19,954 bases of DNA, taken from NCBI GenBank assembly GCA_002314325.1, contig DCFC01000054.1, positions 25,983 to 45,936 of the forward strand, given 5' to 3'. The notes beneath the pieces are model-generated. The model did not search any database and was not told the DNA's origin. It saw only the letters and a program-made list of their open reading frames with translations. Positions within the stretch are counted from its first letter, which is position 1. Every line of letters starts with the position of its first letter. The position numbers were made by a program, and so were the translations under genes. The stretch is from Megamonas hypermegale. Lineage in GTDB: Bacteria > Bacillota > Negativicutes > Selenomonadales > Selenomonadaceae. This document shows positions 13,843-19,954 of this stretch, in pieces.

Positions 13843-14970
13843 ATGTCAGGAAAAAACATTCTTATTGTTACGGCTTCGATGGGGTCGGGACACAATAAAG
13901 CGGCTAATGCTGTTGCAGAGGCGATTAAAAGAAAATATCCTGCCAATAAAATAGATGTAGTCGATTTTATGTCGACGGAAACGGCATATTTCAACAGTCT
14001 GGTAAAAGATATTTATTTGAAAATGCTTGACCATACGCCGAGCGTCTATGAATTCTTCTATAAATTCACGGCGGACGCGGGCAAAGGAAGCATGCTGCAG
14101 ACGGTGTTTGCTCATGCCATGAAAAAGGACATGAAGGAATTAATCAATAAGTATGCAGCTGATATGCTCATCTGCACGCATCCTTTTCCTGTGGCAGCGG
14201 CTTCGTACCTAAAGCAGACTGGCGGAATAAATATCCCGATAATCACGGTCGTCACTGATTTCTGCTTTCACCAGTTCTGGTTTTATAAGAATATAGATAT
14301 CTATTTCGTAGCCAGTGAACAGCTGAAAAGCGATTTCGTGAAACAGGGACTGCCGGAGCAGAAAATTTTCGCTACGGGAATTCCTATCGGCTACAATTTC
14401 TCGCTGGAATACGACAAAAATGAACTGATGCATAAATTCAAACTGGACAAATCCAAACCGGTGGCACTGCTCATGGGCGGCGGTCTCGGTCTCGGCGGTG
14501 TGAAGGACGCCCTTCTTCAACTGGAGGAACTGAAAAACGAATTGCAGATTTTAGTCATAACGGGTGCAAATGTGTCGCTCTGGTCGGAACTCAATGAATA
14601 TGCGCAGCATTCCAAGCATAAAATTGCGGTCTGGGGCTATTCGCACAATGTACAGGAACTGATGGCTGTTTCCACCTTTTTAATCAGCAAGCCCGGCGCA
14701 TTGACGATAAGCGAGGCTCTAGCGATGGAACTGCCGATGATACTGCAAAATCCTATCCCCGGTCCGGAGGCGGACAATGCCAAGTTCGTATCGCAAAACG
14801 GTGCCGCCGTGTGGGTAAAACATCAAGACACACTCGGTGCGGCAATTCGGGAAATCCTGTCGGATACTACGATACTGCCGCGGCTCAGAAATAATGCGAA
14901 ACGATTGAAAAAAGTCAGCGCCGCCGATAATATCGCCGATATTACCGCCGACATGCTAGGACTGGACTAA
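13843..14970 (+). CDS. MGDG-synthase/UgtP-type lipid glycosyltransferase
   Basis: This 375-residue GT-B protein of the family that transfers glucose or galactose from a UDP-sugar to diacylglycerol shares its fold with MurG. The N-terminal acceptor domain starts with TASMGSGHNKAA (10-21), the family hallmark. The C-terminal sugar-nucleotide domain has GGGLGLGG (212-219), the SKPGALTISEA donor-binding segment (282-292) and PGPEADNA. No membrane helix is seen; such enzymes sit on the inner face of the membrane. The start is the ATG at 13843 because AAAGGAGA lies nine bases before it. The in-frame ATG at 13822 precedes that site. The product (mono- or diglycosyl-diacylglycerol) cannot be told. 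It is followed after 17 bp by the DivIC-like gene. Confidence 0.85.
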   Translation: MSGKNILIVTASMGSGHNKAANAVAEAIKRKYPANKIDVVDFMSTETAYFNSLVKDIYLKMLDHTPSVYEFFYKFTADAGKGSMLQTVFAHAMKKDMKELINKYAADMLICTHPFPVAAASYLKQTGGINIPIITVVTDFCFHQFWFYKNIDIYFVASEQLKSDFVKQGLPEQKIFATGIPIGYNFSLEYDKNELMHKFKLDKSKPVALLMGGGLGLGGVKDALLQLEELKNELQILVITGANVSLWSELNEYAQHSKHKIAVWGYSHNVQELMAVSTFLISKPGALTISEALAMELPMILQNPIPGPEADNAKFVSQNGAAVWVKHQDTLGAAIREILSDTTILPRLRNNAKRLKKVSAADNIADITADMLGLD

Positions 14971-14987
14971 GTTTTCGGGTGAATGAA

Positions 14988-15275
14988 ATGACAATATTGA
15001 GAAAAATAATCGAACGGTTTGTCATCTTGTCGTTTGTGCTGATAATAGCCTATCTCGGCTTTATCATTGTGAAACAGGAAGTTTACATGACGGAGCTGAA
15101 CCAGGAAACGGTAGTAACGCAAAGCCGTCTGGACAAGGCCAAAAAGATAAATGACAAACTGAAACAGGAAAAGGCAAATCTGGAAAAAAGAGACTATATT
15201 GAAAAAGTGGCGCGGGAGGAATTGGGCATGACGAAACCGGGAGAAGTGCCGTATATTTCCAGCGAAAATAAATGA
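14988..15275 (+). CDS. DivIC/FtsB-like septum formation initiator
   Basis: This small bitopic membrane protein of 95 residues has a short cytoplasmic N-terminus, one membrane helix (about 9-27), a coiled coil rich in Lys/Glu/Leu (about 35-68) and the terminal block YIEKVAREELGMTKPGEVPY that defines the DivIC/FtsB family. Members form a complex with FtsL and DivIB/FtsQ at the division septum and help activate septal wall synthesis. The ATG at 14988 has a weak GGGTG about six bases before it. A GTG at 14979 in the same frame is possible. Position before the S1-domain gene and tilS-hpt-ftsH matches divIC of Bacillota. It is probably co-transcribed with the glycosyltransferase gene. Confidence 0.85.
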   Translation: MTILRKIIERFVILSFVLIIAYLGFIIVKQEVYMTELNQETVVTQSRLDKAKKINDKLKQEKANLEKRDYIEKVAREELGMTKPGEVPYISSENK

Positions 15276-15285
15276 TAAACTTATG

Positions 15286-15315
15286 TTGACACTAATTATT
15301 GAGCAAGGTTATAAT
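15286..15315 (+). promoter_or_regulatory. Strong promoter of the S1-domain gene
   Basis: Both consensus hexamers are present: TTGACA (15286-15291) and TATAAT (15310-15315), with an 18-bp spacer. It starts 10 bp after the divIC stop and gives a leader of about 40 nt. It probably drives the S1 gene strongly, with tilS-hpt reached by readthrough. Confidence 0.75.
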
Positions 15316-15360
15316 AATAAAAGTCATAGTTATTTATCTTAAGGAGGACATAAAAACAGT

Positions 15361-15822
15361 ATGTCAATCGAAGTGGGCAATATCCTAGAAGGTGTTGTAA
15401 CCGGTATTACTAAATTTGGTGCATTCGTGGAATTACCTGGCGGCAAAGTCGGTTTGGTGCATATTTCAGAAGTGGCTGACGTTTACGTCAAAGACGTGAA
15501 TGACTTTCTCAAAGAAAAAGACAAAGTGAAAGTAAAAGTGCTCAGCGTCGATGAACAGGGAAAAATCGGATTATCCATTAAACAGTTGCAGGAAAAGAAA
15601 AGCGAAGAAAAAAACGTACGCTCAGAACAAAGTGGCAATTATCATCGCCCGACTCCGCGCAAACAATTCAATAACGATTTTCGCAGAAACAACAACAGCG
15701 TATCTTTTGAAGATAAATTATCTAAGTTTTTAAAAGATAGTGATGAAAAACTTACGGATTTGCGCCGTAAAACAGATTCCAAACGCGGCGGCCGCGGCGG
15801 CGGTTCCCGTAAATACGAATAA
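15361..15822 (+). CDS. S1 RNA-binding domain protein (YabR-like)
   Basis: This 153-residue protein has one S1 domain at 1-75: MSIEVGNILEGVVTG at the start, then ITKFGAFVELPGG, GLVHISEVAD and GKIGLSIKQL. The rest is a hydrophilic, basic tail with asparagine/arginine runs and a terminal RGGRGGGSR, which looks disordered and RNA-binding. The domain is very like YabR of Bacillus, which also follows divIC. Its exact role is not established. AAGGAGG lies 13 bases before the ATG, a longish gap, but the family N-terminus begins exactly there. A strong promoter lies upstream and a terminator just after the stop. Confidence 0.9.
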   Translation: MSIEVGNILEGVVTGITKFGAFVELPGGKVGLVHISEVADVYVKDVNDFLKEKDKVKVKVLSVDEQGKIGLSIKQLQEKKSEEKNVRSEQSGNYHRPTPRKQFNNDFRRNNNSVSFEDKLSKFLKDSDEKLTDLRRKTDSKRGGRGGGSRKYE

Positions 15823-15825
15823 AAT

Positions 15826-15861
15826 AAAAAGCACTCTTTAAGCGATTAAGGAGTGCTTTTT
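15826..15861. terminator. Intrinsic terminator after the S1-domain gene
   Basis: A 16-bp stem, AAAAAGCACTCTTTAA (15826-15841) against 15846-15861, has one G-U pair and a GCGA tetraloop, ending in a T-run; it can work in both directions. No clear promoter follows in the 31 bp before tilS, so leakage through this site is probably how tilS and hpt are expressed. Confidence 0.85.
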
Positions 15862-15892
15862 GAGGTTAGACTTCTTTAGGGATTAATTAATA

Positions 15893-17278
15893 ATGATAGA
15901 AAAAGTTGAAAAATTTTGTTTAGAGAACGATTTATTCAGCGCGCATGACCGTCTGGTCGTAGCCTGTTCCGGCGGACCGGATTCCATGGCGCTCGTCGAT
16001 ATACTGCGCCGCCTGCAGCATAAACATGATTTGCAACTGTATATAGCACATGCCGAACATGGTATCAGACAGGAAAGTTCGCTGGAAGATGCCCGCTATG
16101 TGCAAAATTACTGCCGAAAATACAATCTGCCGTTTTATCTGGAACATTTAAACGTGCCGGATTTTGCCCGAGAGCGGAAAATGTCTATGGAAACGGCGGC
16201 GCGAGTTCTGCGCTACCGCTTTTTGCGCAAAGTAAAGGATGCGACATGCTCGGCGAAAATAGCGACAGCTCATCATTTGAACGACCAGGCAGAAACATTC
16301 TTGCAGCATTTAATCCGCGGGGCAGGCAGTGCGGGGCTCAGCGGCATGCGTGCCGTAAACGGCGATATCGTACGGCCGTTTCTGTGCCTGTACCGGCGGG
16401 AAATAGAGGCGTACTGTGAAAAATACGATTTGCAGCCGCGCCTTGACGAAACAAATTTGAGCCTTGAATATGAACGCAATAAAATCCGGCTGGAACTTTT
16501 GCCGCTGCTGGAAAAATATAACAGCGGCATAGTGAAATCCATCTGCAACAGTGCTAAAATAATTGCTGAGCAGAATGATTATATTAATTTTTCGGCACAG
16601 AAAGTATATAATAATATCTGTAAACAAAGCGCCGACAGAAAGGTACACCTGGATGTATTGCAGGTTAAACAAGAGCATATTGCACTGCGAACGGCACTGT
16701 ACAGGCTGATAATCAGAAATGTACAGGGAAATCTGGAAAATATCACGGCAAAGCATGTCGATAAAATCGACCGGTTCGTGCACAGCGGACACGCCGGGCT
16801 TATTTTACAGCTGCCGCAGTATCTGACGGCGGAATACGGCTACGGCGAAGTGATTTTTCAAAAAAATACCGCTGCAAATGCGCCTTCAGCTATTGAAAAC
16901 GGCTACAATATAAAAATAGAGATGAACACAGCTGCCGTATTGCCGGGCGGCTGCATCATTGAAATGAAAAAAGTGGCAAAACCGTTTAAGATAACGGGGA
17001 ATGCTCAGTGCTTTGTCGACGGCGACAAACTGTCGGGAGAAATTTTCGTGCGGACACGCCGCGCCGGTGATAAAATAATGCCGAAGGGCATGAACGGCAC
17101 GAAAAAAGTCAAGGATATCTTTATCGACAGAAAAATTCCGGCAAAACTGCGCGACAGCGTGCCGCTTGTCTGCGACGGGCGCGGCATCATCTGGATAGCC
17201 GGTGTCCAGCAGGACAATTATTATGCGCTTAATAAAGACAGTAAAAATATAATATATTTAAGTATAAAAAATTTATAA
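15893..17278 (+). CDS. tilS: tRNA(Ile)-lysidine synthetase
   Basis: This 461-residue N-type ATP pyrophosphatase attaches lysine to C34 of tRNA-Ile(CAU), changing its codon from AUG to AUA, and is essential in most bacteria. The PP-loop SGGPDS is at 26-31, followed by HAEHGIRQES and HHLNDQAETFLQHLIRGAG, the usual TilS core. The C-terminal substrate-binding domain shows VRTRRAGDKIMP and the KVKDIFIDRKIP segment. Length is in the family range. The ATG at 15893 has only a weak GGGAT upstream. It lies 31 bp after a terminator, with hpt starting 16 bp after its stop. The tilS-hpt-ftsH order is conserved in Bacillota. Confidence 0.94.
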   Translation: MIEKVEKFCLENDLFSAHDRLVVACSGGPDSMALVDILRRLQHKHDLQLYIAHAEHGIRQESSLEDARYVQNYCRKYNLPFYLEHLNVPDFARERKMSMETAARVLRYRFLRKVKDATCSAKIATAHHLNDQAETFLQHLIRGAGSAGLSGMRAVNGDIVRPFLCLYRREIEAYCEKYDLQPRLDETNLSLEYERNKIRLELLPLLEKYNSGIVKSICNSAKIIAEQNDYINFSAQKVYNNICKQSADRKVHLDVLQVKQEHIALRTALYRLIIRNVQGNLENITAKHVDKIDRFVHSGHAGLILQLPQYLTAEYGYGEVIFQKNTAANAPSAIENGYNIKIEMNTAAVLPGGCIIEMKKVAKPFKITGNAQCFVDGDKLSGEIFVRTRRAGDKIMPKGMNGTKKVKDIFIDRKIPAKLRDSVPLVCDGRGIIWIAGVQQDNYYALNKDSKNIIYLSIKNL

Positions 17279-17294
17279 ATGGGTGGTTTTACGA

Positions 17295-17846
17295 ATGAAA
17301 ACAATGCAAGACGATATTCAATCCGTTCTGTATACGGAACAGCAGTTAAAAGAATGCGTGCAGAAAATCGCAGACGAGATTAATCGGGATTATCAAGGCA
17401 AAGAAATATACGCCATCGGCATTTTAAAGGGAGCAATGGTCTTCTACGCTGATTTGGTGCGCGCCATCAATGTGCCGGTAGCTTTTGACTTCATGGCGGC
17501 TTCCAGCTACGGCAAAAGCGCCAGCAGCAGCGGCGAAGTAAAAATCCTGAAGGATTTGGACTTCAGCATTGAAGGCAAAGACGTAATCGTCATTGAAGAT
17601 ATCGTGGATTCCGGTCTCACGCTGTCGTATCTGCTCCGTGTGCTCCAGTCCCGCCATCCGGCCAGCGTGAAACTGTGTGCACTCTTGAACAAACCGGAAC
17701 GCCGCGAAGTCGACGTGAAAGTCGATTACGTGGGCTTTGACGTGCCGAACGAATTTCTGGTTGGCTACGGCCTTGATTATGCCAGCAAATACCGCAATCT
17801 GCCGTATATCGGCATTTTAAAACCGGAAGTCTACACGAAAAAGTAA
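17295..17846 (+). CDS. hpt: Hypoxanthine(-guanine) phosphoribosyltransferase
   Basis: This purine salvage enzyme joins hypoxanthine or guanine with PRPP to give IMP or GMP. It is 183 residues from the ATG at 17295, with the family's normal length. Visible are GILKGAMVF (42-50), the flexible-loop SSYGKS (70-75), and the PRPP-binding VIVIEDIVDSGLTL (97-110) with the two adjacent acidic residues E101/D102. The C-terminal segment has VGFDVPNEFLVGYGLDY. The upstream in-frame GTG at 17283 is less likely because the best ribosome site (GGTGG) overlaps it. An ATG at 17304 is a further possibility. It probably shares a transcript with tilS. ftsH has its own promoter. Confidence 0.93.
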   Translation: MKTMQDDIQSVLYTEQQLKECVQKIADEINRDYQGKEIYAIGILKGAMVFYADLVRAINVPVAFDFMAASSYGKSASSSGEVKILKDLDFSIEGKDVIVIEDIVDSGLTLSYLLRVLQSRHPASVKLCALLNKPERREVDVKVDYVGFDVPNEFLVGYGLDYASKYRNLPYIGILKPEVYTKK

Positions 17847-17874
17847 AAGCATACTATTAAATAATACAGTTCTA

Positions 17875-17883
17875 TGCTATAAT
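17875..17883 (+). promoter_or_regulatory. Candidate extended -10 promoter of ftsH
   Basis: TGCTATAAT is a perfect -10 with the TG extension. The hexamer 17 bp upstream (TATTAA) is a poor -35, as is common when an extended -10 is present. It sits between hpt and the ftsH ribosome site. Confidence 0.5.
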
Positions 17884-17927
17884 TAAGAACTATAATTTGC
17901 AGATATTTGCTGTAAGGAGGCAATCGA

Positions 17928-19880
17928 TTGAATAAATTTTTACGCAATGTAGGTTTTTATCTGCTGATTATCCTGATTGCTATCACCGTGATAGACCATT
18001 TTTCCATGGATACGACGGATAAGCAGGAGATAAACTACACAGAGTTTATAAAACAGGTAGACAGTCAAAATGTCTCGAAAGTTGTAATTCAAAACAATAA
18101 CATCAGAGGAACGCTCAAGGACGGTACGGAATTTACAACGATAACGCCGGGCTTTCCTAACGGTGATGAAAATCTCGTGAAGAATTTACAGGCAAACGGC
18201 GTGGACATCAAAGCGGAAAATCCGCCGGAAACGCCGTGGTGGACGACGCTGTTTTCTTCATTATTACCTATGCTGCTGCTCATCGGCGTATGGTTCTTCA
18301 TCATGCAGCAGTCGCAGGGCGGCGGCAGCCGTGTAATGAGCTTCGGCAAAAGCCGTGCCAAAATGATGGGCGACGGCAAAGTCAAAGTTACATTCAGCGA
18401 CGTTGCCGGTGCGGATGAAGCGAAGCAAGAACTGGCGGAAGTCGTGGAATTTCTCAAGCATCCGAAAAAATTCAACGACCTCGGCGCAAGAATTCCGAAA
18501 GGCGTGCTCTTATTCGGCCCTCCGGGTACAGGCAAGACGCTTCTCGCTAAAGCCGTAGCTGGTGAAGCCGGTGTGCCGTTCTTCACTATCAGCGGTTCCG
18601 ACTTCGTGGAAATGTTCGTCGGCGTCGGTGCTTCCCGCGTGCGCGATTTGTTTGAACAGGCGAAGAAAAACGCACCGTGCATCGTATTCATCGACGAAAT
18701 CGACGCTGTCGGCCGTCAGCGCGGCGCCGGTCTCGGCGGCGGTCATGACGAACGCGAACAGACGCTCAATCAGCTGCTTGTAGAAATGGACGGTTTCGCG
18801 GCAAACGAAGGCATCATCATCATTGCTGCAACGAACAGACCGGATATTCTCGACCCGGCACTGCTGCGTCCGGGCCGTTTCGACCGACAGATTGTCGTGG
18901 ACAGACCGGATGTGCGCGGCCGTGAAGCTATTTTAAAAGTTCACACGAAAGGCAAACCGGTCGATGATGATGTTGATTTGGACGTGCTCGCCCGCCGTAC
19001 ACCGGGCTTTACGGGAGCTGACCTCAGCAACCTCGTCAACGAAGCAGCGCTTTTATCGGCGCGCCGCAATAAAAAATCCATCTCCATGAATGCTCTGGAA
19101 GAATCCATCGAACGTGTAATCGCCGGACCGGAACGAAAATCGAAGGTCATCAGCGACAGGGAAAAACGTCTTACGGCTTATCACGAAGGCGGTCATGCGC
19201 TTGTCGGATTGCTCCTGCCGAACGCTGACCCTGTACACAAGGTAACGATTATTCCGCGCGGCAGAGCCGGCGGCTATACACTCATGCTGCCGAAAGAAGA
19301 CCGTTCCTATGCGACGCGCGGCGAACTTCTGGACAGACTTAAAACCATGCTCGGCGGCCGTGTGGCGGAAGAAGTCGTGCTCAAAGAAATCAGCACAGGC
19401 GCTTCCAATGATATTCAGCAGGCATCGCGCCTCGTCCGCAGCATGATTACGCAGTACGGCATGAGCGACGTGCTCGGCCCTATCTCCTTCGGTGAAGGTC
19501 AGGACCACCAGGTATTCTTGGGACGCGATTTCAATAATCAGCGCAACTACAGTGAAGATATCGCTTGCGAAATCGATAAGGAAGTGCGCCGTTATATCGA
19601 AGAAGCGTATGAAGAATGCCGCCGTCTTATCGTGGAAAATATCGACAAACTGCATTTAATCGCGCAGGCTCTCATGGAAAGAGAAACACTTGAGGAAAAA
19701 GACCTGAAACAGATTATGGAAACAGGCTCTTTGGAAGGCATCTGCGATACGAAAGAAACGCAGATAGCAAAGGCGGTTGAAGAAGCAAAACCGGCTGAAA
19801 ATCCGGAACCTGCTTCGACAGAAGATAAAGATATAAAAGTAAGCGATAAAGATATCGACTCAACATTAAATAAAGTATAA
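17928..19880 (+). CDS. ftsH: ATP-dependent zinc metalloprotease FtsH
   Basis: This membrane-anchored AAA+ protease of 650 residues degrades short-lived and misassembled proteins. Membrane helices are at about 8-24 and 108-126, with the extracytoplasmic domain between. The AAA module has Walker A GPPGTGKT (197-204), Walker [10 protein letters not shown] (252-260) and the second region of homology [20 protein letters not shown] (301-320). The zinc site is HEGGH (419-423), with alanine of the usual HEAGH replaced by glycine but both histidines and the glutamate kept; D495 in SNDIQQ is the third ligand. The C-terminal 45 residues are acidic and low complexity. The start is TTG at 17928, seven bases after AAGGAGG. 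It follows hpt, as in many Bacillota, with its own promoter and terminator. Confidence 0.96.
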   Translation: MNKFLRNVGFYLLIILIAITVIDHFSMDTTDKQEINYTEFIKQVDSQNVSKVVIQNNNIRGTLKDGTEFTTITPGFPNGDENLVKNLQANGVDIKAENPPETPWWTTLFSSLLPMLLLIGVWFFIMQQSQGGGSRVMSFGKSRAKMMGDGKVKVTFSDVAGADEAKQELAEVVEFLKHPKKFNDLGARIPKGVLLFGPPGTGKTLLAKAVAGEAGVPFFTISGSDFVEMFVGVGASRVRDLFEQAKKNAPCIVFIDEIDAVGRQRGAGLGGGHDEREQTLNQLLVEMDGFAANEGIIIIAATNRPDILDPALLRPGRFDRQIVVDRPDVRGREAILKVHTKGKPVDDDVDLDVLARRTPGFTGADLSNLVNEAALLSARRNKKSISMNALEESIERVIAGPERKSKVISDREKRLTAYHEGGHALVGLLLPNADPVHKVTIIPRGRAGGYTLMLPKEDRSYATRGELLDRLKTMLGGRVAEEVVLKEISTGASNDIQQASRLVRSMITQYGMSDVLGPISFGEGQDHQVFLGRDFNNQRNYSEDIACEIDKEVRRYIEEAYEECRRLIVENIDKLHLIAQALMERETLEEKDLKQIMETGSLEGICDTKETQIAKAVEEAKPAENPEPASTEDKDIKVSDKDIDSTLNKV

Positions 19881-19883
19881 AAT

Positions 19884-19911
19884 AAAGACACAGGCTTTTG
19901 TCTGTGTCTTT
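19884..19911 (+). terminator. Intrinsic terminator of ftsH
   Basis: AAAGACACAG (19884-19893) and CTGTGTCTTT (19902-19911) are perfect complements around an 8-nt loop, ending in a T-run. The stem begins three bases after the ftsH stop. Confidence 0.85.
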
Positions 19912-19915
19912 TTAT

Positions 19916-19951
19916 GTTCATTTTTCTTTTGCGGTCAAAAGAAAAACGAAC
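19916..19951. repeat. Strong hairpin of unknown role after the ftsH terminator
   Basis: GTTCATTTTTCTTTTG (19916-19931) pairs with CAAAAGAAAAACGAAC (19936-19951) in 15 of 16 positions around CGGT. It directly follows an adequate terminator, so a second one for ftsH is not needed. It could end a converging transcript from beyond the window or be the edge of another dispersed repeat. The window ends three bases later, so its full extent is unknown. Confidence 0.55.
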
Positions 19952-19954
19952 CAA

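Overview
The window looks like a chromosomal segment of a Bacillota bacterium. Gene orders match those known from Bacillus and relatives: divIC / S1-domain protein / tilS / hpt / ftsH; alaS / ireB(reoM) / ruvX; and rph / rdgB / phosphoesterase. The coding style (about mid-40s % GC by eye, strong GGAGG ribosome sites, AT-rich spacers), a fumarate reductase/succinate dehydrogenase next to a two-subunit Fe-S fumarase, and the absence of spoIIE between the S1 gene and tilS would fit an anaerobic, non-sporulating, succinate/propionate-type member of the Negativicutes (Phascolarctobacterium-like). That taxonomic guess is an inference of moderate confidence.

Layout. 1-500: the cut edge of a dispersed palindromic element, then a small CRISPR array (five identical 30-bp repeats, four spacers) with a candidate leader promoter and no cas genes in the window, then a bidirectional terminator. 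501-5420 (minus strand): two neighbouring metabolic transcription units, fumarase alpha-beta and sdhC-sdhA-sdhB, which catalyse consecutive steps (malate/fumarate and fumarate/succinate). Their promoters share a two-part sequence motif. 5421-5815: an AT-rich gap with no gene. 5942-8478 (minus): a tight five-gene unit ireB-ruvX-rph-rdgB-metallophosphoesterase (signalling, nucleic-acid maintenance, RNA end processing, nucleotide-pool cleaning). 8777-13541 (minus): alaS and recJ, each apparently separately initiated. 13843-19880 (plus): a lipid glycosyltransferase, a DivIC/FtsB-like division protein, an S1 RNA-binding protein, tilS, hpt and ftsH.

The most unusual content is not a gene. An intergenic palindromic element of roughly 110-130 bp occurs four times in 20 kb (1-44 cut by the window edge, 5816-5941, 8510-8641, 13671-13800). 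Each full copy has terminal inverted repeats ending in TTGTGC/GCACAA, a long inner stem of 18-21 bp, and a loop whose ACATCG-type sequence is complementary to a segment outside the inner stem, giving a second, pseudoknot-like or alternative pairing. Substitutions between copies are often compensatory. One copy is flanked by a 13-bp direct repeat that includes the stop codon of the neighbouring gene, as expected of a mobile, MITE-like element. The copies lie in 5' leaders or 3' ends of transcription units, all in the same orientation relative to the adjacent transcript, and one lies beside the CRISPR leader.

Everything else is conserved housekeeping or central metabolism. Start codons were re-chosen where a ribosome site or family alignment argued for it (alaS TTG, rph, rdgB, ireB, glycosyltransferase, divIC and hpt starts).
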